Assembly: GCF_023053635.1 (NCBI RefSeq)
Contig: NC_086188.1
Span: forward strand, 74,501-138,500
Length of the DNA stretch: 64,000 bases
Direction of reading: 5' to 3'
Source: Elgaria multicarinata webbii
Lineage: Eukaryota > Chordata > Lepidosauria > Squamata > Anguidae
In this document: positions 9,841-24,100 of the stretch, in pieces
Layout: the number at the start of each line of letters is the position of its first letter
Position numbering within the stretch: the first letter of the stretch is position 1
Notes under the pieces: generated by a model
Databases searched by the model: none
What the model saw: the letters and a program-made list of their open reading frames with translations, nothing else
What the model was told of the DNA's origin: nothing
Made by a program: the position numbers and the translations under genes

Positions 9841-12800
9841 CTGAGGATGGTCCTGGCCTTTCTGTTCTAGATGATGATGAGGAACGTCATTTCAACGCCA
9901 CCCGTCCGCAACCATCCGTGTGAGTCTACTTTTGCCAGAAGATTGGTAAACCTTGAACTGCATGTGTGAATGGATTATTGCCTGCATGCACATCTGGACC
10001 GCCCAGACAGCTTCGGCTATTGGGTGGTATAACAATTTAAAAAATAAATAAATAAAATCTGTAACTGCAGAGAACAACTGAGAAGTAGAAATGCCTTAAT
10101 AATCTTTGAAGCTTTATGGGAGGCAGCTCCAAGGGGGTCACAGGCATGAGTCATCTGCTCCTGCTTTAGAGAAGGGGGGGTCGCTCTTGGGTCGACCTGT
10201 GCCAAGAGAGGGATGGGGGGGGGTGCACCCTGCTGTTGTCCCCGTCTCTTTGCCGGCAGAAGGATAGGGGACCTGCAACCCCGTGGACTCCCTTGGTCCT
10301 CTTATGCTCTCCATCTGGGAAGGCTGTCTTGGGTGGGGGTGGGAAGTCGTGTGTTGCGAGGCTTCTTCTCTTGCCTAGAATTCTGAAGGTGGTGGTGTTG
10401 GGAGATGATGGCTCTGTCCTACGCCAGTCTTGCTACAGGGGACCTCAGGGCTCTTTTTGACCCCCATTCTTCCCAACATCTACATCAAACCGCCAGGAGA
10501 CGTTAACCGGGGCCGCGGCCTGAGGCCTCACCAGTGCCTCTCCTTCTCAGCTCATAGGGTTGAGGCAGTGGAAGGTCTGAACAGGCACACGGGCAGGAGA
10601 ATGGACTGGATGAGGGCCAAGAAACTCAGATTCAATCCAGACAGAACAGACGTACTGTTTGCAGGTGGGTCATCGTTCAGGCTTAGTGACGTTCACCCTG
10701 TTCTGGAGGGGGAGGGAGTTACACACTTCCTCAAGGGTGACGTCTGTGGTGGGGATGGTCACGGTTCCGCCCTTGTCCGTAGAGGCACAGGCTCCCTCCG
10801 TGGCTCAGAGTGGCTTTTCATCATGTGGGTTTCAACGGGGGTCACAGTTTTTTTTATTTCCCTTTGGATTTTAGTTGTAGCTTATTTTAATTTAGTTCTA
10901 ATTTTTCTTTTTATTTACTGCACTTTAACTCCCCACAAAGCCCAAAGTTGGTGTACAAAATATTTAAAAGAATAAGAAATTAAAAGAGAATACAGCTAAT
11001 ACAGAATAAAACCGGCCAAGACAATGGAAATAAATTCACTAAACTAAAAGCAACAGGAGAGAAAATCACTAAGAGTCCACTAATAATTTAAATAGCTACT
11101 AATCAGAAGTAAAAAGGATTCCTTGAACAGGTGGTGCTCTGAGCCCCCGAGGGAGCCTGTGCCTCTGCAGACGAGGACGGAGCCACCGTCATCTCCGCAC
11201 GGCAGACCTCACTCTTTAGAAGGCCTGTAACCCGCCTTCCAGAGCAGGGCGACTGTCCCTTAACCGGATCGATGAACCGCCCACAAATAGCACTTGCGTC
11301 TCGTCTGGCTTGACTCTCGGTTCACGGGCCCTCATCCAGCCCACTCTCCTGCCCAGGCGCTGGTTCAGAGCTTCCACGGCCTCAGCTCTCTGAGCTGAGA
11401 AGGAGAGGCGAAGCGAGGTGTCCTGGTTGTTGCCTCAGCCCGCTCCCCTGGAGAACCTCTCCCGACGGTTTCATGTAGCTGTCGAAAAGCATGGGGTGAA
11501 ATGCTGCCCTAGGAGAGATCCATTCTCCCCTACGCCCACTTTGTCTAAGAGGCATTCTAGGCAGGAGTGGAACCGTTGCAATACGCAACTTCAAGGCAGC
11601 CTTCCCAGAAGAACAGCATCGGAGGTCCAAGAGAGTCCACGGGGTGGCACGCCCCCCCCCCCCCATCCTTCTGCTGGCCCTGGTCGACCCATCGGGTGAC
11701 GAAACCCAGGGCTGCGTTTCCACATGATACAGAAGTTTATCTGGTCTCAACGGGGCAGCTAGATCAGTAAGTAGCCCTGGCCAATGCCATCGCACTCTGC
11801 CAGCCGTTGGCCAATGAAGCTGATGGGCTCGGTTGTGATAGGCATCTCCACCGGTCCCGGGCCCGAGGAGGTGCTCGGGGACGCCCTGCTCCCATTTTCT
11901 TAGGGTATGTCTAGTTTGCACCTGGCTCTGAGTGTTGGGTCCCAGGTTTCTTCCAGGAAAGAAAGCCGATTCTGCAAGCCCAAAGTCCGCCGACCCGACA
12001 CATGCGAGATGTTACAACAGCTCCGCTTCCTCCTGGATGGCACTGCTCCACCAGAGATAAATCCGTGGTCTCCCTTTCCGGCCCAGGCTGCAGGAGGCCA
12101 GCAGCTCCTCCGATGGACTACAAAAGCTAAGTCATGACTTCTGGGGGAGGTGCTCTAGAACATCTGGCTCCGTGTGTGCGGGGGGGGGGCTTTTGGACTA
12201 CCGAGGGCCACGCATGAAAGGTAACGAGTGTAGATACCAAAAAAGTATCATACCCCTCGTGAATTCGCTCAGGTCCCTTTCGGTAGCCTGCCGTGTCAAG
12301 GACACGCCCTCAAAGTTGCTCTAGCTTCTCCTGCACTTCCACACTCCTTGGGTTCTGTCCTTGCACCCGTAGGGGCTTCTTCCCCTTCGCCCCCGGTGAC
12401 TGGGATTGCCGCCACGCTTCCACAAGCTCCGCTAACTTTGAGGGCGTGCCGCGGGGGACGGAGGGTTCCATCTTAGAGAAGCCAGTGGAGTGGATGGTTT
12501 CAGGAAACAAATACTGTGTGGCGTGCATTCGTTTGAGCATGGAAATAGTATCCTTGTGTGTCTTGCAGTGCCGTTCAAAACCTTCCCCTCGTTTTGTTGG
12601 AAGGCGAAGTCCAGAAGGATCACGGCTGGCCCAGGTCTCTCTGCGTCGCTGAGGATTGTCCTGGCGTTAATGTTCCGGATCTTGATGAGGAATGCCGTCT
12701 GCACACCACCCGTCCGTGGAAGTCTACTTTCGGCCAATCGGTTTGTTAAACATTGTACTGAATTTGTGAACGGATTATTGCACGCATGCGATTGTAGAAA

Positions 12801-13654
12801 AAGCCCGAGAAATAGAAACGCCTTCATAACCTCTGATGCTTGGTCTGAGCCAGCTGCAGAGGCCTCATATTCCTAGTTTCCTACACTCCTATTTTGCAAC
12901 TCGTCCTGGGTGGTGGTTCGCAGGGTTCTTCTCAGAAGGAAAGCGGATCCTGCAGGCCTGATGTTCTCCATCCCAGATCTACGAGAAGCTGCAACAACTC
13001 GGCTTTCTCACGGACGGCACCCTTTCACCAGCAGTAAGACGACGGTTTCCCTTTCCAGCTGACACAACAGGAGGCGGACAGGTCATCAGATCGAGTAAAA
13101 CAGCTAAGTTACTTTTTCCGGTGTGTGGTGCCATACAAGGTCAAGCTAAGCGTGGGTGGAGGGATTTTTAGGCAGCCGAGGGGGCAGGAAAGTTAAGAGC
13201 CTAGGTTACATACGCTCTTGAATTCGCACATGGTACGCCTGTGAATTCGCACAGGCTCCTTTCGGTAGCCTACCGTGTCGACGGCACGTCCTTAAAGTTG
13301 CTCTGGCTTCTCCTGCACTTCCTCACTCCTTGGGTTCCGTTCTTGCACCACTTCGGCTCTCTTCCCCTTTGCCAGCGGTGACTGGGATTGTTGCCACGCT
13401 GCCACTAGCCCAGCTAACTTTAAAGGCATGCCGTGAGGTGGGCAGAATTTTCTGAGAAGCCGGTTCAGGCAGCCACGGGGAGATATGTTTAGGGAGGCAA
13501 CTACCGTTTATCAGGTGTTTTGTTTGGATATGTAACAGACAAAAAGATATTCTTGCGTGTTTCACTGTGATGGACCGTTAAATAAGTTCCTGCCTTTTTC
13601 CCCCCCACGGAGAAGTTCCAGGAGGAACACGACTGCTCGCGCCCCTACGTGTTG
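9841..13654 (+). repeat. 3.8 kb satellite unit 1
   Basis: Full unit, with the boundary set arbitrarily at 'ctgaggatggtcctggc'. In order: end of beta with a small LINE tail (about 9,995-10,060); forward LINE arm (about 10,100-10,830); AT-rich spacer (10,830-11,130); reverse LINE arm (11,130-11,740); alpha (about 11,900-12,880); start of beta (12,880-13,654). The forward arm gives the 181-codon frame at 10,430-10,975 with 'RRMDWMRAKKLRFNPDRTD', an RT-derived stretch. This unit keeps 'ggtctctctgcg' near 12,640, where units 2-4 lack one dinucleotide. Confidence 0.9.
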
Positions 13655-16600
13655 CTGAGGACGGTCCTGGCCTTGAAGGTCATTTCAAAGCCACCAGTCT
13701 GTGTGAGTCTACTTTTGGCCAGAAGATTGGTTCAACTTAAACTGGATGTGCGAAGAGATTATTGCCTGGACGGACACGTGTAATTGTAGAAAACAACTGA
13801 GAAGTAGAAATCCCTTAATAATTGATCCAGCTCCACGGGAGTCACAGGCATGTGTCATCTGCTCCTGTTTTAGAGAAGGGGGGGTCGCTCTTGGGTCGAC
13901 CTGTGCCAAGAGAGGGATGGGGGGAGCGTGCACCCTGCTGCTGTCCCCGTCTCTTTGCCGGCAGAAGGATAGGGGAACTGCAACCCCGTGGACTCCCTTG
14001 GTCCTCTTATGCTCTCCATCTGGGACGGCTGTCTTGGGTGGGGGTGGGAAGTCGTGTGTTGCGAGGCTTCTGCTCTTGCCTAGAATTCTGAAGGTGGTGG
14101 TGTTGGGAGATGATGGCTCTGTCCTACGCCAGTCTTGCTACAGGGGACCTCAGGGCTCTTTTTGACCCCCATTCTTCCCAACATCTACATCAAACCGCCA
14201 GGAGACGTTAACCGGGGCCGCGGCCTGAGGCCTCACCAGTGCCTCTCCTTCTCAGCTCATAGGGTTGAGGCAGTGGAAGGTCTGAACAGGCACACGGGCA
14301 GGAGAATGGACTGGATGAGGGCCAAGAAACTCAGATTCAATCCAGACAGAACAGACGTACTGTTTGCAGGTGGGTCATCGTTCAGGCTTAGTGACGTTCA
14401 CCCTGTTCTGGAGGGGGAGGGAGTTACACACTTCCTCAAGGGTGACGTCTGTGGTGGGGATGGTCACAGTTCCGCCGTTGTCCGTAGAGGCACAGGCTCC
14501 CTCCGTGGCTCAGAGTGGCTTTTCATCATGTGGGTTTCAACGGGGGTCACAGTTTTTTTTTTATTTCCCTTTGGATTTTAGTTGTAGCTTATTTTAATTT
14601 AGTTCTAATTTTTCTTTTTATTTACTGCACTTTAACTCCCCACAAAGCCCAAAGTTGGTGTACAAAATATTTAAAAGAATAAGAAATTAAAAGAGAATAC
14701 AGCTAATACAGAATAAAACCGGCCAAGACAATGGAAATAAATTCACTAAACTAAAAGCAACAGGAGAGAAAATCACTAAGAGTCCACTAATAATTAAAAT
14801 AGCTACTAATCAGAAGTAAAAAGGATTCCTTGAACAGGTGGTGCTCTGAGCCCCCGAGGGAGCCTGTGCCTCTGCAGGCGAGGACGGAGCCACCGTCATC
14901 TCCGCACGGCAGACCTCACTCTTTAGAAGGCCTGTAACCCGCCTTCCAGAGCAGGGCGACTGTCCCTTAACCGGATCGATGAACCGCCCACAAATAGCAC
15001 TTGCGTCTCGTCTGGCTTGACTCTCGGTTCACGGGCCCTCATCCAGCCCACTCTCCTGCCCAGGCGCTGGTTCAGAGCTTCCACGGCCTCAGCTCTCTGA
15101 GCTGAGAAGGAGAGGCGAAGCGAGGTGTCATGGTTGTTGCCTCAGCCCGCTCCCCTGGAGAACCTCTCCCGACGGTTTCATGTAGCTGTCGAAAAGCATG
15201 GGGTGAAATGGTGCCCTAGGAGAGATCCATTCTCCCCTACGCCCACTTTGTCTAAGAGGCATTCTAGGCGGGAGTGGAACCGTTGCAATACGCAACTTCA
15301 AGGCAGCCTTCCCAGAAGAACAGCATCGGAGGTCCAAGAGAGTCCACGGGGTGGCACGCCCCCCCCATCCTTCTGCTGGCCCTGGTCGACCCATCGGGTG
15401 ACGAAACCCAGGGCTGCGTTTCCACATGATACAGAAGTTTATCTGGTCTCAACGGGGCAGCTAGATCAGTAAGTAGCCCTGGCCAATGCCATCGCACTCT
15501 GCCAGCCGTTGGCCAATGAAGCTGATGGGCTCGGTTGTGATAGGCATCTCCACCGGTCCCGGGCCCGAGGAGGTGCTCGGGGACGCCCTGCTCCCATTTT
15601 CTTAGGGTATGTCTAGTTTGCACCTGGCTCTGAGTGTTGGGTCCCAGGTTTCTTCCAGGAAAGAAAGCCGATTCTGCAAGCCCAAAGTCCGCCGACCCGA
15701 CACATGCGAGATGTTACAACAGCTCCGCTTCCTCCTGGATGGCACTGCTCCACCAGAGATAAATCCGTGGTCTCCCTTTCCGGCCCAGGCTGCAGGAGGC
15801 CGGCAGCTCCTCCGATGGACTACAAAAGCTAAGTCATGACTTCTGGGGGAGGTGCTCTAGAACATCTGGCTCCGTGTGTGCGGGGGGGGGGGCTTTTGGA
15901 CTACCGAGGGCCACGCATGAAAGGTAACGAGTGTAGATACCAAAAAAGTATCATACCCCTCGTGAATTCGCTCAGGTCCCTTTCGGTAGCCTGCCGTGTC
16001 AAGGACACGCCCTCAAAGTTGCTCTAGCTTCTCCTGCACTTCCACACTCCTTGGGTTCTGTCCTTGCACCCGTGGGGGCTTCTTCCCCTTCGCCCCCGTT
16101 GACTGGGATTGCCGCCACGCTTCCACAAGCTCCGCTAACTTTGAGGGCGTGCCGCGGGGGACGGAGGGTTCCATCTTAGAGAAGCCAGTGGAGTGGATGG
16201 TTTCAGGAAACAAATACTGTGTGGCGTGCATTCGTTTGAGCATGGAAATAGTATCCTTGTGTGTCTTGCAGTGCCGTTCAAAACCTTCCCCTCGTTTTGT
16301 TGGAAGGCGAAGTCCAGAAGGATCACGGCTGGCCCAGGTCTCTGCGTCGCTGAGGATTGTCCTGGCGTTAATGTTCCGGATCTTGATGAGGAATGCCGTC
16401 TGCACACCACCCGTCCGTGGAAGTCTACTTTCGGCCAATCGGTTTGTTAAACATTGTACTGAATTTGTGAACGGATTATTGCACGCATGCGATTGTAGAA
16501 AAAGCCCGAGAAATAGAAACGCCTTCATAACCTCTGATGCTTGGTCCGAGCCAGCTGCAGAGGCCTCATATTCCTAGTTTCCTGCACTCCTATTTTGCAA

Positions 16601-17359
16601 CTCGTCCTGGGTGGTGGTTCGCAGGGTTCTTCTCAGAAGGAAAGCGGATCCTGCAGGCCTGATGTTCTCCATCCCAGATTTACGAGAAGCTGCAACAACT
16701 CGGCTTTCTCACGGACGGCACCCTTTCACCAGCAGTAAGACGACGGTTTCCCTTTCCAGCTGACACAACAGGAGGCGGACAGGTCATCAGATCGAGTAAA
16801 ACAGCTAAGTTACTTTTTCCGGTGTGTGGTGCCATACAAGGTCAAGCTAAGCGTGGGTGGAGGGATTTTTAGGCAGCCGAGGGGGCAGGAAAGTTAAGAG
16901 CCTAGGTTACATACGCTCTTGAATTCGCACATGGTACGCCTGTGAATTCGCACAGGCTCCTTTCGGTAGCCTACCGTGTCGACGGCACGTCCTTAAAGTT
17001 GCTCTGGCTTCTCCTGCACTTCCTCACTCCTTGGGTTCCGTTCTTGCACCACTTCGGCTCTCTTCCCCTTTGCCAGCGGTGACTGGGATTGTTGCCACGC
17101 TGCCACTAGCTCAGCTAACTTTAAAGGCATGCCGTGAGGTGGGCAGAATTTTATTTCTGAGAAGCCGGTTCAGGCAGCCACGGGGAGATATGTTTAGGGA
17201 GGCAACTACCGTTTATCAGGTGTTTTGTTTGGATATGTAACAGACAAAAAGATATTCTTGCGTGTTTCACTGTGATGGACCGTTAAATAAGTTCCTGCCT
17301 TTTTTCCCCCCACGGAGAAGTTCCAGGAGGAACACGACTGCTCGCGCCCCTACGTGTTG
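13655..17359 (+). repeat. 3.7 kb satellite unit 2
   Basis: Same order as unit 1, but 3,705 bp from anchor to anchor. It lacks the small LINE tail that the other units carry after 'gattattgcctg', and it has a diverged patch at about 13,675-13,865. Outside this patch it looks nearly identical to units 3-5. It has the 2 bp shorter 'ggtctctgcgtcgc' near 16,337. Confidence 0.9.
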
Positions 17360-20300
17360 CTGAGGATGGTCCTGGCCTTTCTGTTCTAGATGATGATGAG
17401 GAACGTCATTTCAACGCCACCCGTCCGCAACCATCCGTGTGAGTCTACTTTTGCCAGAAGATTGGTAAACCTTGAACTGCATGTGTGAATGGATTATTGC
17501 CTGCATGCACATCTGGACCGCCCAGACAGCTTCGGCTATTGGGTGGTATAACAATTTAAAAAATAAATAAATAAAATCTGTAACTGCAGAGAACAACTGA
17601 GAAGTAGAAATGCCTTAATAATCTTTGAAGCTTTATGGGAGGCAGCTCCAAGGGGGTCACAGGCATGAGTCATCTGCTCCTGCTTTAGAGAAGGGGGGGT
17701 CGCTCTTGGGTCGACCTGTGCCAAGAGAGGGATGGGGGGGGTGCACCCTGCTGTTGTCCCCGTCTCTTTGCCGGCAGAAGGATAGGGGACCTGCAACCCC
17801 GTGGACTCCCTTGGTCCTCTTATGCTCTCCATCTGGGAAGGCTGTCTTGGGTGGGGGTGGGAAGTCGTGTGTTGCGAGGCTTCTTCTCTTGCCTAGAATT
17901 CTGAAGGTGGTGGTGTTGGGAGATGATGGCTCTGTCCTACGCCAGTCTTGCTACAGGGGACCTCAGGGCTCTTTTTGACCCCCATTCTTCCCAACATCTA
18001 CATCAAACCGCCAGGAGACGTTAACCGGGGCCGCGGCCTGAGGCCTCACCAGTGCCTCTCCTTCTCAGCTCATAGGGTTGAGGCAGTGGAAGGTCTGAAC
18101 AGGCACACGGGCAGGAGAATGGACTGGATGAGGGCCAAGAAACTCAGATTCAATCCAGACAGAACAGACGTACTGTTTGCAGGTGGGTCATCGTTCAGGC
18201 TTAGTGACGTTCACCCTGTTCTGGAGGGGGAGGGAGTTACACACTTCCTCAAGGGTGACGTCTGTGGTGGGGATGGTCACGGTTCCGCCCTTGTCCGTAG
18301 AGGCACAGGCTCCCTCCGTGGCTCAGAGTGGCTTTTCATCATGTGGGTTTCAACGGGGGTCACAGTTTTTTTTATTTCCCTTTGGATTTTAGTTGTAGCT
18401 TATTTTAATTTAGTTCTAATTTTTCTTTTTATTTACTGCACTTTAACTCCCCACAAAGCCCAAAGTTGGTGTACAAAATATTTAAAAGAATAAGAAATTA
18501 AAAGAGAATACAGCTAATACAGAATAAAACCGGCCAAGACAATGGAAATAAATTCAGTAAACTAAAAGCAACAGGAGAGAAAATCACTAAGAGTCCACTA
18601 ATAATTAAAATAGCTACTAATCAGAAGTAAAAAGGATTCCTTGAACAGGTGGTGCTCTGAGCCCCCGAGGGAGCCTGTGCCTCTGCAGACGAGGACGGAG
18701 CCACCGTCATCTCCGCACGGCAGACCTCACTCTTTAGAAGGCCTGTAACCCGCCTTCCAGAGCAGGGCGACTGTCCCTTAACCGGATCGATGAACCGCCC
18801 ACAAATAGCACTTGCGTCTCGTCTGGCTTGACTCTCGGTTCACGGGCCCTCATCCAGCCCACTCTCCTGCCCAGGCGCTGGTTCAGAGCTTCCACGGCCT
18901 CAGCTCTCTGAGCTGAGAAGGAGAGGCGAAGCGAGGTGTCCTGGTTGTTGCCTCAGCCCGCTCCCCTGGAGAACCTCTCCCGACGGTTTCATGTAGCTGT
19001 CGAAAAGCATGGGGTGAAATGGTGCCCTAGGAGAGATCCATTCTCCCCTACGCCCACTTTGTCTAAGAGGCATTCTAGGCGGGAGTGGAACCGTTGCAAT
19101 ACGCAACTTCAAGGCAGCCTTCCCAGAAGAACAGCATCGGAGGTCCAAGAGAGTCCACGGGGTGGCACGCCCCCCCCATCCTTCTGCTGGCCCTGGTCGA
19201 CCCATCGGGTGACGAAACCCAGGGCTGCGTTTCCACATGATACAGAAGTTTATCTGGTCTCAACGGGGCAGCTAGATCAGTAAGTAGCCCTGGCCAATGC
19301 CATCGCACTCTGCCAGCCGTTGGCCAATGAAGCTGATGGGCTCGGTTGTGATAGGCATCTCCACCGGTCCCGGGCCCGAGGAGGTGCTCGGGGACGCCCT
19401 GCTCCCATTTTCTTAGGGTATGTCTAGTTTGCACCTGGCTCTGAGTGTTGGGTCCCAGGTTTCTTCCAGGAAAGAAAGCCGATTCTGCAAGCCCAAAGTC
19501 CGCCGACCCGACACATGCGAGATGTTACAACAGCTCCGCTTCCTCCTGGATGGCACTGCTCCACCAGAGATAAATCCGTGGTCTCCCTTTCCGGCCCAGG
19601 CTGCAGGAGGCCGGCAGCTCCTCCGATGGACTACAAAAGCTAAGTCATGACTTCTGGGGGAGGTGCTCTAGAACATCTGGCTCCGTGTGTGCGGGGGGGG
19701 GGGCTTTTGGACTACCGAGGGCCACGCATGAAAGGTAACGAGTGTAGATACCAAAAAAGTATCATACCCCTCGTGAATTCGCTCAGGTCCCTTTCGGTAG
19801 CCTGCCGTGTCAAGGACACGCCCTCAAAGTTGCTCTAGCTTCTCCTGCACTTCCACACTCCTTGGGTTCTGTCCTTGCACCCGTGGGGGCTTCTTCCCCT
19901 TCGCCCCCGTTGACTGGGATTGCCGCCACGCTTCCACAAGCTCCGCTAACTTTGAGGGCGTGCCGCGGGGGACGGAGGGTTCCATCTTAGAGAAGCCAGT
20001 GGAGTGGATGGTTTCAGGAAACAAATACTGTGTGGCGTGCATTCGTTTGAGCATGGAAATAGTATCCTTGTGTGTCTTGCAGTGCCGTTCAAAACCTTCC
20101 CCTCGTTTTGTTGGAAGGCGAAGTCCAGAAGGATCACGGCTGGCCCAGGTCTCTGCGTCGCTGAGGATTGTCCTGGCGTTAATGTTCCGGATCTTGATGA
20201 GGAATGCCGTCTGCACACCACCCGTCCGTGGAAGTCTACTTTCGGCCAATCGGTTTGTTAAACATTGTACTGAATTTGTGAACGGATTATTGCACGCATG

Positions 20301-21170
20301 CGATTGTAGAAAAAGCCCGAGAAATAGAAACGCCTTCATAACCTCTGATGCTTGGTCCGAGCCAGCTGCAGAGGCCTCATATTCCTAGTTTCCTGCACTC
20401 CTATTTTGCAACTCGTCCTGGGTGGTGGTTCGCAGGGTTCTTCTCAGAAGGAAAGCGGATCCTGCAGGCCTGATGTTCTCCATCCCAGATCTACGAGAAG
20501 CTGCAACAACTCGGCTTTCTCACGGACGGCACCCTTTCACCAGCAGTAAGACGACGGTTTCCCTTTCCAGCTGACACAACAGGAGGCGGACAGGTCATCA
20601 GATCGAGTAAAACAGCTAAGTTACTTTTTCCGGTGTGTGGTGCCATACAAGGTCAAGCTAAGCGTGGGTGGAGGGATTTTTAGGCAGCCGAGGGGGCAGG
20701 AAAGTTAAGAGCCTAGGTTACATACGCTCTTGAATTCGCACATGGTACGCCTGTGAATTCGCACAGGCTCCTTTCGGTAGCCTACCGTGTCGACGGCACG
20801 TCCTTAAAGTTGCTCTGGCTTCTCCTGCACTTCCTCACTCCTTGGGTTCCGTTCTTGCACCACTTCGGCTCTCTTCCCCTTTGCCAGCGGTGACTGGGAT
20901 TGTTGCCACGCTGCCACTAGCTCAGCTAACTTTAAAGGCATGCCGTGAGGTGGGCAGAATTTTATTTCTGAGAAGCCGGTTCAGGCAGCCACGGGGAGAT
21001 ATGTTTAGGGAGGCAACTACCGTTTATCAGGTGTTTTGTTTGGATATGTAACAGACAAAAAGATATTCTTGCGTGTTTCACTGTGATGGACCGTTAAATA
21101 AGTTCCTGCCTTTTTTCCCCCCACGGAGAAGTTCCAGGAGGAACACGACTGCTCGCGCCCCTACGTGTTG
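17360..21170 (+). repeat. 3.8 kb satellite unit 3
   Basis: Full-length unit, near-identical by eye to unit 4. The forward LINE arm frame is at 17,948-18,493, the reverse arm at about 18,630-19,250, alpha at about 19,420-20,390 and beta from about 20,390. The small LINE tail (about 17,510-17,575) is present. G-tract lengths in alpha vary between units. Confidence 0.92.
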
Positions 21171-24100
21171 CTGAGGATGGTCCTGGCCTTTCTGTTCTAG
21201 ATGATGATGAGGAACGTCATTTCAACGCCACCCGTCCGCAACCATCCGTGTGAGTCTACTTTTGCCAGAAGATTGGTAAACCTTGAACTGCATGTGTGAA
21301 TGGATTATTGCCTGCATGCACATCTGGACCGCCCAGACAGCTTCGGCTATTGGGTGGTATAACAATTTAAAAAATAAATAAATAAAATCTGTAACTGCAG
21401 AGAACAACTGAGAAGTAGAAATGCCTTAATAATCTTTGAAGCTTTATGGGAGGCAGCTCCAAGGGGGTCACAGGCATGAGTCATCTGCTCCTGCTTTAGA
21501 GAAGGGGGGGTCGCTCTTGGGTCGACCTGTGCCAAGAGAGGGATGGGGGGGGGTGCACCCTGCTGTTGTCCCCGTCTCTTTGCCGGCAGAAGGATAGGGG
21601 ACCTGCAACCCCGTGGACTCCCTTGGTCCTCTTATGCTCTCCATCTGGGAAGGCTGTCTTGGGTGGGGGTGAGAAGTCGTGTGTTGCGAGGCTTCTTCTC
21701 TTGCCTAGAATTCTGAAGGTGGTGGTGTTGGGAGATGATGGCTCTGTCCTACGCCAGTCTTGCTACAGGGGACCTCAGGGCTCTTTTTGACCCCCATTCT
21801 TCCCAACATCTACATCAAACCGCCAGGAGACGTTAACCGGGGCCGCGGCCTGAGGCCTCACCAGTGCCTCTCCTTCTCAGCTCATAGGGTTGAGGCAGTG
21901 GAAGGTCTGAACAGGCACACGGGCAGGAGAATGGACTGGATGAGGGCCAAGAAACTCAGATTCAATCCAGACAGAACAGACGTACTGTTTGCAGGTGGGT
22001 CATCGTTCAGGCTTAGTGACGTTCACCCTGTTCTGGAGGGGGAGGGAGTTACACACTTCCTCAAGGGTGATGTCTGTGGTGGGGATGGTCACGGTTCCGC
22101 CGTTATCCGTAGAGGCACAGGCTCCCTCCGTGGCTCAGAGTGGCTTTTCATCATGTGGGTTTCAACGGGGGTCACAGTTTTTTTTATTTCCCTTTGGATT
22201 TTAGTTGTAGCTTATTTTAATTTAGTTCTAATTTTTCTTTTTATTTACTGCACTTTAACTCCCCACAAAGCCCAAAGTTGGTGTACAAAATATTTAAAAG
22301 AATAAGAAATTAAAAGAGAATACAGCTAATACAGAATAAAACCGGCCAAGACAATGGAAATAAATTCACTAAACTAAAAGCAACAGGAGAGAAAATCACT
22401 AAGAGTCCACTAATAATTAAAATAGCTACTAATCAGAAGTAAAAAGGATTCCTTGAACAGGTGGTGCTCTGAGCCCCCGAGGGAGCCTGTGCCTCTGCAG
22501 ACGAGGACGGAGCCACCGTCATCTCCGCACGGCAGACCTCACTCTTTAGAAGGCCTGTAACCCGCCTTCCAGAGCAGGGCGACTGTCCCTTAACCGGATC
22601 GATGAACCGCCCACAAATAGCACTTGCGTCTCGTCTGGCTTGACTCTCGGTTCACGGGCCCTCATCCAGCCCACTCTCCTGCCCAGGCGCTGGTTCAGAG
22701 CTTCCACGGCCTCAGCTCTCTGAGCTGAGAAGGAGAGGCGAAGCGAGGTGTCCTGGTTGTTGCCTCAGCCCGCTCCCCTGGAGAACCTCTCCCGACGGTT
22801 TCATGTAGCTGTCGAAAAGCATGGGGTGAAATGGTGCCCTAGGAGAGATCCATTCTCCCCTACGCCCACTTTGTCTAAGAGGCATTCTAGGCGGGAGTGG
22901 AACCGTTGCAATACGCAACTTCAAGGCAGCCTTCCCAGAAGAACAGCATCGGAGGTCCAAGAGAGTCCACGGGGTGGCACGCCCCCCCCATCCTTCTGCT
23001 GGCCCTGGTCGACCCATCGGGTGACGAAACCCAGGGCTGCGTTTCCACATGATACAGAAGTTTATCTGGTCTCAACGGGGCAGCTAGATCAGTAAGTAGC
23101 CCTGGCCAATGCCATCGCACTCTGCCAGCCGTTGGCCAATGAAGCTGATGGGCTCGGTTGTGATAGGCATCTCCACCGGTCCCGGGCCCGAGGAGGTGCT
23201 CGGGGACGCCCTGCTCCCATTTTCTTAGGGTATGTCTAGTTTGCACCTGGCTCTGAGTGTTGGGTCCCAGGTTTCTTCCAGGAAAGAAAGCCGATTCTGC
23301 AAGCCCAAAGTCCGCCGACCCGACACATGCGAGATGTTACAACAGCTCCGCTTCCTCCTGGATGGCACTGCTCCACCAGAGATAAATCCGTGGTCTCCCT
23401 TTCCGGCCCAGGCTGCAGGAGGCCGGCAGCTCCTCCGATGGACTACAAAAGCTAAGTCATGACTTCTGGGGGAGGTGCTCTAGAACATCTGGCTCCGTGT
23501 GTGCGGGGGGGGGCTTTTGGACTACCGAGGGCCACGCATGAAAGGTAACGAGTGTAGATACCAAAAAAGTATCATACCCCTCGTGAATTCGCTCAGGTCC
23601 CTTTCGGTAGCCTGCCGTGTCAAGGACACGCCCTCAAAGTTGCTCTAGCTTCTCCTGCACTTCCACACTCCTTGGGTTCTGTCCTTGCACCCGTGGGGGC
23701 TTCTTCCCCTTCGCCCCCGTTGACTGGGATTGCCGCCACGCTTCCACAAGCTCCGCTAACTTTGAGGGCGTGCCGCGGGGGACGGAGGGTTCCATCTTAG
23801 AGAAGCCAGTGGAGTGGATGGTTTCAGGAAACAAATACTGTGTGGCGTGCATTCGTTTGAGCATGGAAATAGTATCCTTGTGTGTCTTGCAGTGCCGTTC
23901 AAAACCTTCCCCTCGTTTTGTTGGAAGGCGAAGTCCAGAAGGATCACGGCTGGCCCAGGTCTCTGCGTCGCTGAGGATTGTCCTGGCGTTAATGTTCCGG
24001 ATCTTGATGAGGAATGCCGTCTGCACACCACCCGTCCGTGGAAGTCTACTTTCGGCCAATCGGTTTGTTAAACATTTTACTGAATTTGTGAACGGATTAT

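Noticed and set aside
10430-10975. Repeated 181-codon frame as a multicopy gene
   Set aside because: It contains RT fragments of a LINE and then runs into a LINE-tail-like spacer. There is no complete domain, and the frame ends differ between units because of small length changes.
15996-16577. 193-codon frame in units 2-4 as a protein
   Set aside because: It exists only because of a 2 bp deletion shared by the core units. In the outer units it ends after 119 codons. No domain is recognised.
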